DNA of 64,000 nucleotides. It comes from Corynebacterium haematomassiliense. GTDB lineage: Bacteria; Actinomycetota; Actinomycetes; Mycobacteriales; Mycobacteriaceae. The notes under the pieces are model-generated. The model saw only the letters and a program-made list of their open reading frames with translations. It did no database searches and was not told the origin of the DNA. Each line of letters begins with the position of its first letter. The first letter of the stretch is position 1. The stretch is from positions 1-64,000 of the forward strand of contig NZ_JACDTZ010000003.1 of the NCBI RefSeq assembly GCF_013978595.1, read 5' to 3'. Shown here piece after piece: positions 53,410 to 63,181 of this stretch. A program made the position numbers and the translations under genes.

Positions 53410-54795
53410 TTAACGACGGCCCCGTGCCCCAACCAGGCCCGCCACCGCAAGCAGGGCGGACAGCAGCACCGCCGAGACGATGCCGCGGTAGTCGCCGCCG
53501 TTGCCGCCCGCCGAGACAGCGGTGGACACCCAGTGCATCGGCGCTGCTTGCGACAACGCCACCCACACAGAGTCGACCTGCGCGGTGGTCGCGGTGCGCC
53601 ACACCCAGCCGACGAGCCCGGTCTGCACAAGCGCAAGCACGCCGGCTGAGCCAAGACCAACCCCAGCGCCGAACGCTCGACTTAACACGGAAGCCAGGCC
53701 CGCGCTGGCGAGCGTGCCCAGCAGCAGGCCTATAAACGCCACCCCGTATTCCTGCACACCAAACCCGGATCCGATCACCCCGGCCAAGATGGTGCCCGCG
53801 GCGGCCAAAACCACGGAACCGGCGCTCAGGATCCACCAGCGCCCGCGGGATGCGAACCACGCCGCCGCCAGTGCGGTGCCTCCGAGTACGGCCATCGCCG
53901 CGAGCAGCATCGCCGCCACCGGCGCAAGGGTCGGGCCGACCGGCTCAGCCCCGGCAGCACCCGGCGCGACTGCCGGCACCGGCAGGGCCGCGCGCACCGC
54001 GCCAACCTTGTCGGCGTTCATGACCGCCATCTGGTTGATCTTTTCCACGCCGGCGACCAGCTCATCGATGCCGCCGGTGGCCTGCCCGGTCTGCGCCTGT
54101 AGCTCACGCAGGCCCGCGGCCAGCTCGGCGGAGCCGTTGGTGGCTGTATATATACCGTCGTGGTAGCCGTAGCCCGGTACAGCGAGTTGGTTGGCCAGGT
54201 CGCGGGAGCCGTCGCGAAGCTGGTTCATCTTCGCCACCACGTCCGGCGGCAGCTGGGCGGTCTCAGCCTGGGCCCGCAGGTCCTTCAGCGACTCGCGGGC
54301 CTTGACCGCCTCCGGGTCTTTCGCGCCCTTGAGCTCCTCCAGGGAACGGTCGATCGCGCCGACCACCTGGCCGCGCACGGCCTCAAACCCGGACACCTGG
54401 CCGACCACCTCGCCGATGGAATCCGCCAGCTGCGTCGCTCCCGCGCCCAACTGGCCGGTGCCAGCCTGGAGCTCGACCATGCCGTCAGCGAGTTGCTGGG
54501 AGCCGGACTGGGCGGCGGCGAGGGCGTCGATAAGCTGCTGAGTTTGCCCCTGCGCCTCCCCGATGCCCGCAGCAAGCTGGCCGGCGCCCTCCTTGAGCAC
54601 CTTCGCCTGCTGCCCGGCCTCACCGGCCGCGCGGCGCGCATCCCCCAAGTTGTCGGGGCCGACCTGCGGGGCGCCCGAAACCTCAGCATCGCGCCCCGCG
54701 TTCGCCCATGTGTCGGCCGGATTCATGGGCAAAAACACCCCGACAACCAGCGCCAGAAGCGCACACACCAACCGCCACGCGTTGCCCGATTTCAT
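53410..54795 (-). CDS. YhgE/Pip-like membrane protein
   Basis: 461 residues from ATG 54795. One N-terminal helix, a long extracellular region with repeated xxxLxxG heptads (LKEGAGQLAAGI, LADGMVELQAGTGQLGAG), then about six C-terminal helices. Architecture as in YhgE/Pip and the fused ABC-2-type exporters or the ESX-linked phage-infection proteins. It is a probable envelope transporter or scaffold. The inserted pieces around 160-290 are acidic and helical. It carries one GCTTATCGACG motif (54535). Confidence 0.82.
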   Translation of the reverse strand: MKSGNAWRLVCALLALVVGVFLPMNPADTWANAGRDAEVSGAPQVGPDNLGDARRAAGEAGQQAKVLKEGAGQLAAGIGEAQGQTQQLIDALAAAQSGSQQLADGMVELQAGTGQLGAGATQLADSIGEVVGQVSGFEAVRGQVVGAIDRSLEELKGAKDPEAVKARESLKDLRAQAETAQLPPDVVAKMNQLRDGSRDLANQLAVPGYGYHDGIYTATNGSAELAAGLRELQAQTGQATGGIDELVAGVEKINQMAVMNADKVGAVRAALPVPAVAPGAAGAEPVGPTLAPVAAMLLAAMAVLGGTALAAAWFASRGRWWILSAGSVVLAAAGTILAGVIGSGFGVQEYGVAFIGLLLGTLASAGLASVLSRAFGAGVGLGSAGVLALVQTGLVGWVWRTATTAQVDSVWVALSQAAPMHWVSTAVSAGGNGGDYRGIVSAVLLSALLAVAGLVGARGRR

Positions 54796-54943
54796 GGCAT
54801 TGTTCTTAGCACTCGCGCCCGACTTGCTGCGGGAGGCGCACCGCCAGCCCATCGCCCGAACTGCGCACCGTTAGAACCGTGTCGGCAGCCTTGATACTGT
54901 CGTAAGGGTTCTTGCCAAAACCATGGAATGAAATGGGTTCACC

Positions 54944-57853
54944 ATGACACTTCCCCTTGTCATCGGGCTCGTCGCAGCGACGGTGGTGCTCTCACCGATC
55001 CTCGTGCGAGTCATGGACAAGAAGGCCGGGTACCCGCTCGCGGCGATCCTCTTCGCCGCCGCGGCCGTGCTCGGCTCCAAGTTCACAGAAGTCTCCCGCG
55101 GAACGGACCTCGAATGGTCCAAGGAGTGGGCGCACGACGTGATGGGCACGGGCACCTCCGTGGACTTCGCGCTGCGCGCAGACGGGCTGGGCATCTTCTT
55201 CGCGCTGCTGGCGCTGGTCATCGGCGGCGTGGTCTTTTTGTACTCCGCCGCGTACCTGCCCGAGCGCGACGGCAACACCAGCTTCTACACCATCATGACG
55301 GCGTTTACCCTGTCGGTGCTGCTGCTTGTGCTTGCGGACGATGCCGTGCTGCTGTTCATCGCCTGGGAGCTCGTCTCCATCGCGTCGTTCCTGCTCATCG
55401 CACGCTCCGGCTCCTCCGGTGAGGCCGGGTCCTACCGCACCCTGATCCTCACCTTCTTCGGCGGCCTGACGCTGCTGGCTGGCCTGGCCGTGGCCTCCGC
55501 GCAGACCGGCACGACGCGCCTGCAGGACATCCTCGCTGCCGATATCTGGGGCGACAACCGCGTCACCGTCGTAGTCGCGCTGCTCATCGCGTTTTCCGCG
55601 TTCACCAAGGCTGCGCAGTTCCCCTTCCACTTCTGGCTGCCCGAGGCCATGGCCGCCGCCACCCCGGTCTCCGCGTTCCTGCACGCCGCGGCCGTGGTCA
55701 AGGCCGGCATCTACGTGCTGCTGCGCTTTTCCACCATCTTCTCGGACGTCGCCGCGTGGAACTACCTGCTGGTCACCGCAGGCCTGTTCACCGCGCTGAT
55801 GTCCGCGCTGTTCGCCATTACCAAGACGGACCTGAAGCACCTCACTGCGTACTCCACCGTGTCCCACCTGGGTTGGATCGTCGCCGCGATCGGCATCGGC
55901 ACCCCGATCGCCCTGGCCGCGGCGCTGACGCACACGCTGGCGCACGCGCTGTTTAAGTCCTCGCTGTTCATGCTCATCGGCGTGGTGGACCACGAAGCCG
56001 GCTCGCGCGACATGCGCCGCCTGGGCCCGATCTACAACAAGATGCCGTTCACGTTCGCCTCCACCGTTATCGCCGCCGCCTCCATGGCCGCGGTCCCGCC
56101 GCTGTTCGGCTTCGTGTCCAAGGAATCCATCCTGGACGCCTTCCACGAATCCTCCTACGGCGCGCTCCTGCTCACGGTGGCCGGCATCGCCGCATTTCTC
56201 ACTTTCGTGTACTCGGCGAAGATCGTCTTCGGCGCATTTATCGACGGACCAAAGGACCTCCCCGACGTCCACGAAGCCCCCACCGCCCTCTGGCTGCCCG
56301 CCGCGCTGCCCGGCCTGACCTCTGCGGTCCTGCCGTTCCTGCTGTTCTGGGTGGACAACCCCGTCTCCGCAGGCGTGCGCGCCGTGACGGGCGACGACAG
56401 CTTTGCCACCCACCTCGCACTCTGGCACGGCGTGACCCCGCCATTTTTGGTGTCTGTGGCAGTGCTGGTCGCCGGCGTGGTGTTCGTGGTGTTCTTCCGC
56501 AAGCGCGTCTTCGCAGCGCTGGGCAACAAGGACCTTCTGCCCGCAGACGGCACCGAGGTGCTGGCCTGGCTCACCCGCAGCCTGTCCAACCTGGGTAAGC
56601 AGCTCGGCTCGCTGGCCGACGGCTTCAACCCGTCGCGCCACCTCTTCCCGCTGCTGGCGTCCGTCACCGCGATGGGCCTGTGCGTGATCGGCCTGACCGA
56701 CGGCATCGACGGCGTCACCCCGGCCCCGCGCGCCGAGGGCCTGGACGTGTGGTGGGACCTCATCCCGTTCGCCATCATCGCGATGTCCGTGCTGGGCATG
56801 GTGTTCACCCGCTCCCGTCTTGCCTCCGCTGTGCTGCTCGGCACCGTCGGCGTGGGCATGACCCTGCAGATGTTCCTGCTGGGCGCCCCGGACGTGGCCA
56901 TGACGCAGTTCCTGGTCGAGTCGCTGACCGTGGTGGTCATCCTGGTGGTGCTTCGCTACCAGCCGCGGATGTTCCCGGAGACGAAGGCTCGTCGCAAGGC
57001 TCTTGCCTCCATCTTCGCCCTGATCGCGGGCGTGGTCACCTTCTTCGGCGTCTACGGCCTGACCGGCCGCCGCGGCCGCTCCGAACTGGCCGAGTGGTAC
57101 CTCACCGAAGGCGGCGACGTCACCGGCGCCGACAACATCGTCGCCGTGATCATCGTCGAGTTCCGTGGCTTCGATACCTTGGGCGAGCTGTCCGTCCTCG
57201 GCATGGCCGCAGTGGTCATCGCCGCAGTGGTCAGCTCCATGCCGCGCCACCTGTTCGAGGCCGGCACCCGCCCACGCCCCTTCGGCCAGTCCCAGCTCAA
57301 CTCCATCCCGCTGCGCAAGGCCGCGGCCCTGGTCGCACCGGTGCTGGTGGTGCTGTCCGTGCTGATCTTTTTCCGCGGCCACACCGCCCCCGGCGGCGGC
57401 TTCGTCGCAGCGCTTGTGATGGCCACGGCGTTCGCCATCAACTACCTGTCCCGCGGCGCGGACGCGGACGTGGTGAAGAACTTCACCCCGATCCGCCTGA
57501 CCGGCTGGGGCATCATCATCGCCATTTCCTCCGGCTTCCTCGGCTTCATCGAGGGCGGGTTCATGTACGCCATCCACGGCGAGATCGCTGGCGAGCACAT
57601 GACCACCTCGCTGATCTTCGACTTCGGCATCTACCTCGCCGTGCTCGGCATGGTCACCGCCGCGATCAACGCGCTCGGCGGCTACCTGCGCCCCGGCATG
57701 GACCTGTCGGACCTGGACTACTCGCGCGACGAAGAAGACAACCCGCTGCCGAGCATCCCGGCCCCGCTGGCGCCCGAAAACCCCGTGGACGCGCACCCGG
57801 AGCCGATCAACCCGGCACACGACCCGCAACCGGTTATCACGAAGGAGCACTAA
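54944..57853 (+). CDS. mrpA: Mrp Na+/H+ antiporter subunit A (MrpA/B fused type)
   Basis: 969-residue core subunit. The N-terminal half is a complex I NuoL-like antiporter module, with Lys residues in KAAQFPFHFWLPEAMAAATP and SHLGWIVAA. The C-terminal part includes the MrpB-like domain (about 640-920: RGHTAPGGGFVAALVMATA). It works with MrpC-G to expel Na+ against H+. Neighbours B, C, D, E, F and G are in usual order with MrpB fused to A. The ATG 54944 has only a weak ribosome site. Confidence 0.93.
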   Translation: MTLPLVIGLVAATVVLSPILVRVMDKKAGYPLAAILFAAAAVLGSKFTEVSRGTDLEWSKEWAHDVMGTGTSVDFALRADGLGIFFALLALVIGGVVFLYSAAYLPERDGNTSFYTIMTAFTLSVLLLVLADDAVLLFIAWELVSIASFLLIARSGSSGEAGSYRTLILTFFGGLTLLAGLAVASAQTGTTRLQDILAADIWGDNRVTVVVALLIAFSAFTKAAQFPFHFWLPEAMAAATPVSAFLHAAAVVKAGIYVLLRFSTIFSDVAAWNYLLVTAGLFTALMSALFAITKTDLKHLTAYSTVSHLGWIVAAIGIGTPIALAAALTHTLAHALFKSSLFMLIGVVDHEAGSRDMRRLGPIYNKMPFTFASTVIAAASMAAVPPLFGFVSKESILDAFHESSYGALLLTVAGIAAFLTFVYSAKIVFGAFIDGPKDLPDVHEAPTALWLPAALPGLTSAVLPFLLFWVDNPVSAGVRAVTGDDSFATHLALWHGVTPPFLVSVAVLVAGVVFVVFFRKRVFAALGNKDLLPADGTEVLAWLTRSLSNLGKQLGSLADGFNPSRHLFPLLASVTAMGLCVIGLTDGIDGVTPAPRAEGLDVWWDLIPFAIIAMSVLGMVFTRSRLASAVLLGTVGVGMTLQMFLLGAPDVAMTQFLVESLTVVVILVVLRYQPRMFPETKARRKALASIFALIAGVVTFFGVYGLTGRRGRSELAEWYLTEGGDVTGADNIVAVIIVEFRGFDTLGELSVLGMAAVVIAAVVSSMPRHLFEAGTRPRPFGQSQLNSIPLRKAAALVAPVLVVLSVLIFFRGHTAPGGGFVAALVMATAFAINYLSRGADADVVKNFTPIRLTGWGIIIAISSGFLGFIEGGFMYAIHGEIAGEHMTTSLIFDFGIYLAVLGMVTAAINALGGYLRPGMDLSDLDYSRDEEDNPLPSIPAPLAPENPVDAHPEPINPAHDPQPVITKEH

Positions 57854-57856
57854 CCC

Positions 57857-58318
57857 ATGGTCATGGCACTTACCATCGCAGTCCTGGTCGCGGGATCGGT
57901 GTACCTGGTTCTGCAGCGCGGCCTCGTGCGGGTGATCTTCGGCATGTCCCTGTTCGGCCACGCCACCAACCTCACCCTGCTCGCCACAGGCGTCGGCGCA
58001 TGGCGCGGGGAAGCCTTCCCGTCGCGTGTGCCGTTCGAGGACATGGCGGATCCACTGCCCCAGGCATTCGTGCTCACCGCCGTCGTGATCGCGATGGCCA
58101 CCACGACGATCCTGCTGATGCTGTCCGCGCTGGGGCGTAACGACGACACCGCGGAGCAGCCCACCGGCACCGACGCCGGCTACTCCAAGATGCGGCTGAG
58201 CCCGTCGGCCCTGTCTACCGCCGGCCGCAACGCCCGGCTGAACCAGAAGAAGCTGGAGGAGATCCGCGCACGCGAGATCAGCCACGTTGACAACGAAAGC
58301 CTGAGGGTGACCGACTAA
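57857..58318 (+). CDS. mrpC: Mrp antiporter subunit C
   Basis: 153-residue NuoK-like subunit with three membrane helices and a charged C-terminal tail of about 50 residues longer than usual. ATG 57857 or 57863 may be used. It begins 3 nt after mrpA and overlaps mrpD by one base. Confidence 0.92.
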   Translation: MVMALTIAVLVAGSVYLVLQRGLVRVIFGMSLFGHATNLTLLATGVGAWRGEAFPSRVPFEDMADPLPQAFVLTAVVIAMATTTILLMLSALGRNDDTAEQPTGTDAGYSKMRLSPSALSTAGRNARLNQKKLEEIRAREISHVDNESLRVTD

Positions 58319-59865
58319 TGGCCGTAGACGCAATCCTGCCCGTATTTGTGGCGCTGCCGCTGATCGTCTCCGCGGTCACGGCGCTCAGCCCCTGGAAGTG
58401 GCTCAACGACGCCCTGGCGATTCTCATCCCCGCCATCAACCTAGGCCTCGGCGTGTGGCTCTACGGCTACACCCGCGACCACGGCACTATCGGCCACGTC
58501 ATCGGCCTGTACCAGGGCGGCGTGGGCATCTCCTTTGCCGCCGACACGTTCTCCGCCGTGATGATCGTGACCACCATGATCGTGGCACTGATGTCCAACT
58601 GGTTCGCCATCGTCGTCGGCGAAACCCAGTCCCGGTTCTACGTGCCCCTGTCGCTGGTGCTCATCACCGGCGTCTCCGGCGCGCTGCTCACCGCCGATCT
58701 GTTCAACTTCTTCGTCATGATCGAGGTGTGCCTGCTGCCGTCCTACGGCCTGATCGCCATGACGGGCACCCGCCACCGCCTGCTGTCCGCGCGCATGTTC
58801 GTGCTGGTCAACCTGGCGGCATCGACAATGCTCGTGCTCGGCGTGGGCTACCTCTACGCTGTGACCGGCGCGGTGAACCTCGCCTCGCTGCAAGGCGTGG
58901 CCGCAGGCAACGGGCCTGCCACGGTGGCCACCGGCATCGTCGTCATCGCCATCGCCACGAAGGCCGGCGTGTTCCCCGTCTACACCTGGCTGCCGCGCAC
59001 CTACCCGTCCACCTCCGCGGCCGTGATGGGCCTGTTCTCCGGCCTGCACACCAAGGTGGCCGTGTACATGCTCTTCCGCATCTGGGTGATCATGTTCGAC
59101 ATGGACCCGCGTTGGAACACGCTGCTCATCGTGGTCATGGTCATCTCCATGATCATCGGTGGCTTCGCCGGCCTGGCCGAGGCCACCATGCGTCGCGTGC
59201 TGGCCTACCAGATGGTCAACGGCATGCCGTTCATCCTGATCATGCTGGCCTTTACTAACGACGACGCACGCTACGCCCTCGCCGCCGGCCTGCTCTACAC
59301 CCTGCACCACATGATCACCATCGCGGCACTCGTGCTGAACTCCGGCGCGATCGAGGAGACCTACGGCACCGGCACCATGGCGAAACTGTCCGGCATCGCC
59401 CGCCGCGACCCGTGGACGTCCGCCGTATTCGTCGCCGGCGCGTTTTCTATCGTGGGTTTCCCGCCGTTTTCCGGCATCTTCGGCAAGGTCACCGTCGTGC
59501 TGGCGGCCGCCTCCGCCGGGGACTGGCGCTCCTGGGTGGCCATCACCGCCATCATCATCGCCTCCTTCGGTGCGCTGCTGTCCATGATGCGCATGTGGCA
59601 GCGCGTGTTCTGGGGCCGGCCGATGCAGAACTACCCCGAGGCGCTCAACGTCCGCGCCAGCTTCATGCTGCCGTCCGCAGTGCTGATGGTCATGTCGCTG
59701 TGCATGTTCATCTTCGCCGGCCACATGTGGGACATCACCACCAACGCCGTCGACGACCTGCTCGACGTTGACGCCTACACCACCGCCGTGCTCGGCGACG
59801 ACCCCATCGGCGTCCCCGCACCCGGCGACACCTTCGGCGCCGAAACCAATGGAGGCGAGAACTAA
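58318..59865 (+). CDS. mrpD: Mrp antiporter subunit D
   Basis: 515-residue NuoM/N-like subunit with about fourteen helices. The conserved Glu is in VMIEVCLLPSYGL and the Lys in VIAIATKAGVFPVYTWLPRTYP. It shares one base with mrpC and with mrpE at each end, so it is part of a tightly coupled operon. Confidence 0.93.
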   Translation: MAVDAILPVFVALPLIVSAVTALSPWKWLNDALAILIPAINLGLGVWLYGYTRDHGTIGHVIGLYQGGVGISFAADTFSAVMIVTTMIVALMSNWFAIVVGETQSRFYVPLSLVLITGVSGALLTADLFNFFVMIEVCLLPSYGLIAMTGTRHRLLSARMFVLVNLAASTMLVLGVGYLYAVTGAVNLASLQGVAAGNGPATVATGIVVIAIATKAGVFPVYTWLPRTYPSTSAAVMGLFSGLHTKVAVYMLFRIWVIMFDMDPRWNTLLIVVMVISMIIGGFAGLAEATMRRVLAYQMVNGMPFILIMLAFTNDDARYALAAGLLYTLHHMITIAALVLNSGAIEETYGTGTMAKLSGIARRDPWTSAVFVAGAFSIVGFPPFSGIFGKVTVVLAAASAGDWRSWVAITAIIIASFGALLSMMRMWQRVFWGRPMQNYPEALNVRASFMLPSAVLMVMSLCMFIFAGHMWDITTNAVDDLLDVDAYTTAVLGDDPIGVPAPGDTFGAETNGGEN

Positions 59866-60302
59866 TGCGAGGCTTCTTCCACGGCGTGAAGTACGCCGTC
59901 TGGCTTGCCAAAGAGATCTTCGTGGCCGGCTTCGACGCCGTCGCCAAGGCGTTCAACCCGGCGGCGAAGTTCGACCCCATCGTCATCTACTACCCGCTGA
60001 GAGTGAACACGGACTGGGACGTCTTCTGGTTCACCACCTCGATCACTGCAACCCCGGGAACGCTGTCCATGGGGCTGCGCCACCCCGTCGCCGACAACGG
60101 GCCGATCATCCTGCTGGTGCAGGCGGCGTTCGGCTCCGACCCGGAAGATGTCATCGCGGGTTTGGCGGATATGGAGGAACACCTTCGGCCGTCGCTAAGC
60201 AAACGCCCCATCGACCCGAAAACCGTCGCCTGGGAGCCCTACGTCGACCACGGCCCGGACACAAACGGCGACAACGTGCCGCCGGCCGAAAGGATGGATT
60301 AA
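59865..60302 (+). CDS. mrpE: Mrp antiporter subunit E
   Basis: 145 residues with the NuoE-unrelated MrpE fold: N-terminal hydrophobic region, then FDPIVIYYPL and an extracellular/cytoplasmic tail rich in Pro and Asp. The order and the 4-nt gap to mrpF match the operon. Confidence 0.88.
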   Translation: MRGFFHGVKYAVWLAKEIFVAGFDAVAKAFNPAAKFDPIVIYYPLRVNTDWDVFWFTTSITATPGTLSMGLRHPVADNGPIILLVQAAFGSDPEDVIAGLADMEEHLRPSLSKRPIDPKTVAWEPYVDHGPDTNGDNVPPAERMD

Positions 60303-60305
60303 GCC

Positions 60306-60572
60306 ATGTTCACCACCATCATGCAGATCTGCCTGATCATCATGGCCGTCAGCCTGCTCATCGCGCTCGGCGCCGTGATCCTGACCAAAGACGAACTCTC
60401 CCGCGCCGTGATGGCAGACGTGATCTTCTACTCCATGATCGCCATCTTCCTCGTGTGGACGCTGTTCAATTCGTCTGCCATCGCGTACGAGATCCCGCTG
60501 CTCGCCGGCCTGGTGTGCGGCGTGATCCCGACGATCTCCATGGCCCGCATCATCTCGAGAGGACGCCGCTAA
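60306..60572 (+). CDS. mrpF: Mrp antiporter subunit F
   Basis: 88-residue protein with three membrane helices. It carries the conserved acidic residue in helix one (LTKDELSRAVMADV) and shares a base with mrpG at its stop. Confidence 0.9.
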   Translation: MFTTIMQICLIIMAVSLLIALGAVILTKDELSRAVMADVIFYSMIAIFLVWTLFNSSAIAYEIPLLAGLVCGVIPTISMARIISRGRR

Positions 60573-60886
60573 TGACCATCGCCGAAATCATCGTCGCCGT
60601 GCTGGTTGTCGTGGCCACCATCTGCGTGGTCGCCACCACCATCCTGCAGCTGCGCGCCCCCGACGCCCTGACGCGCGTGAACCTGCTCGGCCCCCTGGTG
60701 GTCGTGGCCTTCCCCATCCTCATCGTGGCCAAACTCATCCACTCCTGGACCACCACCGGCTTCGACCTCAACGACTTCATCCGCGCCGTGCTGGCCATCG
60801 CCGCGGTGTGGATCGTCGGCTCCGTGGCGTCGTTCATCATGGGCCGCTCCCTCTACGGCGTCACCGTCTCCGACAAAAAGAACTAA
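60572..60886 (+). CDS. mrpG: Mrp antiporter subunit G
   Basis: 104 residues from ATG 60572. Three helices with the conserved PDALTRVNLLGP loop. Last gene of the mrp operon; the sigma factor gene starts 12 nt later. Confidence 0.9.
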   Translation: MTIAEIIVAVLVVVATICVVATTILQLRAPDALTRVNLLGPLVVVAFPILIVAKLIHSWTTTGFDLNDFIRAVLAIAAVWIVGSVASFIMGRSLYGVTVSDKKN

Positions 60887-60898
60887 CGTAATGAGCTT

Positions 60899-61450
60899 GT
60901 GAGCACTAGCGACGACGCGTACGTCACGGACCTGGCACTGCGCGCCGGCCGTGGCGACAAACACGCGCTCACCGAATTCATCCGGCTCACCCAAAACGAC
61001 GTGTGGCGCTTGCTTGCCCACCTCGCCGGACCCCAACACGCCGACGACCTCACACAGGAGACCTACCTGCGCGTCCTCGGCTCGCTTCCGCGCTTCCAAG
61101 CCCGCTCCACCGCGCGCACCTGGCTGCTGTCGCTCGCGCGCCGCGCCTGGGTGGACTCCGTGCGCCACGACATGGCCCGACCCCGCAAATCGGCGGCCGA
61201 ATACGAAGACGTCGCCGCCGCCAACCCCAGCCCCGACAACCCCAACACCTGGGGCGACGTCATCGACGCACGCTCGCTTCTCGACGAGCTACCGCCCGAA
61301 CGCCGCGAAGCCCTCGTACTCACGCAAGTGATGGGCTACACCTACGAAGAAGCCGCCCGCATCGTCGGCGTACGCGTCGGCACCATCCGCTCCCGGGTGG
61401 CCCGCGCCCGGCGGGATCTGGTGGCGGGCACGGCCGAAGGATCGTCGTAA
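60899..61450 (+). CDS. sigC: ECF-type RNA polymerase sigma factor (SigC-like)
   Basis: 183 residues. Region 2 has DDVWRLLAHL and ADDLTQETYLRVLGSL; region 4 has PPERREALVLTQVMGYTYEE and VRVGTIRSRVARARR. No anti-sigma gene follows. The region 2 sequence recalls corynebacterial SigC, which controls cytochrome bd genes; in this window it directly follows the antiporter operon. GTG 60899 is the start, with no clear ribosome site. Confidence 0.85.
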   Translation: MSTSDDAYVTDLALRAGRGDKHALTEFIRLTQNDVWRLLAHLAGPQHADDLTQETYLRVLGSLPRFQARSTARTWLLSLARRAWVDSVRHDMARPRKSAAEYEDVAAANPSPDNPNTWGDVIDARSLLDELPPERREALVLTQVMGYTYEEAARIVGVRVGTIRSRVARARRDLVAGTAEGSS

Positions 61451-61530
61451 AGCGCATGCAAAGGTGCCAACCGGGAGAAATTCGCATAAGTTTGTAAAAG
61501 GTTTTGCTAAACAACTCCCGGAGTTTTTTC

Positions 61531-63057
61531 ATGCTGAAAAACGCACTACTAATTTCATTCGCCTTCATCGGCACCGTCGTCGGCGCAGGCTTCGCATCCG
61601 GCCAGGAAGCGATGCTGTACTTCTCCGCCTTCGGCACCCAAGGCATCTGGGGCGCAGTCTTAGGCTCCGCGCTGATGCTCATCGCCGGCGTGACCATCCT
61701 CCAGCTCGGCTCCTTCTTCCAAGCCAAAGAGCACATGGAAGTCCTCGGCTCCATCTCCTCGAAGGTGATGGGCTGGATCCTGGACATCGCCACCATTGTC
61801 ACCCTGTTCTCCATCGGCTTTGTCATGTTCGCCGGTGCCGGCGCCAACCTGAACCAGCAATTCGGCATCCCAGTGTGGATCGGCGCGGTGCTCATGCTCG
61901 CCGCCACCATCGGCTTCGGCATGCTCGACGTGGACAAGGTCACCGGCGCCATTGGCGCGCTCACCCCGTTCTTGCTGGTGTTTGTCATCTTCGGATGCGG
62001 CTGGACCCTGATTAACGCCCACCCGGACTGGAGCGCGCTGAACGCCGCGGCGGCGCAGGTGGATACCTCCCTGCCCAACTGGTGGATCGCCGCGCTGAAC
62101 TACACCGGCCTGAACGTCATGTGCGTCGTGTCCATGGCGCTGGTCATCGGCGGCAACCACCTGGACACCCGCGCAGCCGGCCTCGGCGGTCTGTTCGGCG
62201 GCATCGGCTACCTGGTCATGCTCATGCTGCTGGCGCTGGCGCTGCTGGTCAAGATCGAGACCGTCGAAGGCCAGGACATGCCGCTTCTGACCCTGATCAG
62301 CGACATCAACCCCACCATGGGCCTGATCATGTCCCTGGTCATCTTCGGCATGATCTTCGCCACCTGCCTAGGTATGTTCTTCGCCCTGGGCAAGCGCCTC
62401 GCCCGCGGCCGCGAAGACAAGTTCCGCGTCATCTTCATCTCCGCCTGCTTGATCGGCTTCGTGCTGTCGTTCGTGGGCTTCCAGCAGCTTGTCTCCACCG
62501 TGTACCCGATCCTGGGCTACCTGGGCCTGCTGCTCATCGTCGTGATGACCATCGCGTGGGTCCGCGGCATCCCCAAGCTGCGCAAGGAAGGCGACCGCCG
62601 CCGCCGCGCCCTTGAGCTGACCCGCAAGAAGATGGACCCGGCCGAGCGCTTCACCAAGAACGACGAGCGCGAACTCGAATACATCACTGCCAAGTCCAAC
62701 GTGGACTCCGAGGAGCTGTCCGAGGCCCTCGAGGAAGAGGTCGCCCAGGAGCTGCTCGACGACGATGAGAGCGAGTTCGAGGAAGAAGACCGCGAGAACC
62801 CCTCCGACGTGGTCTACGTCTCCTACACCGACCCCGTCTCCGCCGACGAGTACCGCCGCAACCCCGACGAGCCGTGGAACGACCACACCGTCGACGACAT
62901 GATCGCCGCCGAAGAAGCCGAGGAGGCGGCAGCCGGGCCGGACAACAGCCTGGGCGGCGACAAGGACGACGAAGAAGACGAAGACGAGGACGCCGCGGAG
63001 GAAACCGGCGGCTCGACCGCAGTGAGCGCGAAGGACGACGGCTCGACCAAGCTGTAG
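61531..63057 (+). CDS. YkvI-like transporter with acidic C-terminal tail
   Basis: 508 residues from ATG 61531 (GGAG 7 nt upstream). The first 350 residues form about ten helices with the YkvI/APC-type signature FIGTVVGAGFASGQEA. Residues 370-508 form a cytoplasmic tail with strong Asp/Glu/Arg content (DDDESEFEEEDRE, DKDDEEDEDEDAAEE). YkvI proteins are unassigned amino-acid or solute carriers. The long tail is unusual and may bind basic proteins or metal ions. Confidence 0.82.
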   Translation: MLKNALLISFAFIGTVVGAGFASGQEAMLYFSAFGTQGIWGAVLGSALMLIAGVTILQLGSFFQAKEHMEVLGSISSKVMGWILDIATIVTLFSIGFVMFAGAGANLNQQFGIPVWIGAVLMLAATIGFGMLDVDKVTGAIGALTPFLLVFVIFGCGWTLINAHPDWSALNAAAAQVDTSLPNWWIAALNYTGLNVMCVVSMALVIGGNHLDTRAAGLGGLFGGIGYLVMLMLLALALLVKIETVEGQDMPLLTLISDINPTMGLIMSLVIFGMIFATCLGMFFALGKRLARGREDKFRVIFISACLIGFVLSFVGFQQLVSTVYPILGYLGLLLIVVMTIAWVRGIPKLRKEGDRRRRALELTRKKMDPAERFTKNDERELEYITAKSNVDSEELSEALEEEVAQELLDDDESEFEEEDRENPSDVVYVSYTDPVSADEYRRNPDEPWNDHTVDDMIAAEEAEEAAAGPDNSLGGDKDDEEDEDEDAAEETGGSTAVSAKDDGSTKL

Positions 63058-63073
63058 CGCCCACCAACGCTTT

Positions 63074-63116
63074 AAGCCCCACCGACGATTCCCGGCGGAA
63101 TCTGTCAGTGGGGCTT
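63074..63116. terminator. Terminator around a dispersed-repeat copy
   Basis: AAGCCCCAC and GTGGGGCTT pair around a 25-nt loop that contains part of the 77-bp repeat. T residues follow on the plus strand. Confidence 0.7.
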
Positions 63117-63158
63117 TATCGTGCCTGGTCGACGCAAACGGGCGGCGGAATCTGTCAG
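63082..63158 (-). repeat. 77-bp dispersed intergenic repeat (copy 2)
   Basis: Reverse orientation copy of 48611-48687. Its CTGACAGATT words end at 63158 and 63108, 50 bp apart. It lies between the YkvI-like gene and asd. An internal GATTCC/GGAATC palindrome adds a small hairpin. Confidence 0.75.
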
Positions 63159-63181
63159 GAGCGCCGCCCCGCCGCCTGGCG

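Noticed and set aside
54992..58333. An 1113-codon open frame antisense to mrpA-mrpC
   Set aside because: It is Gln/His/Arg-rich nonsense opposite clear antiporter subunits and typical of GC-rich shadow frames.
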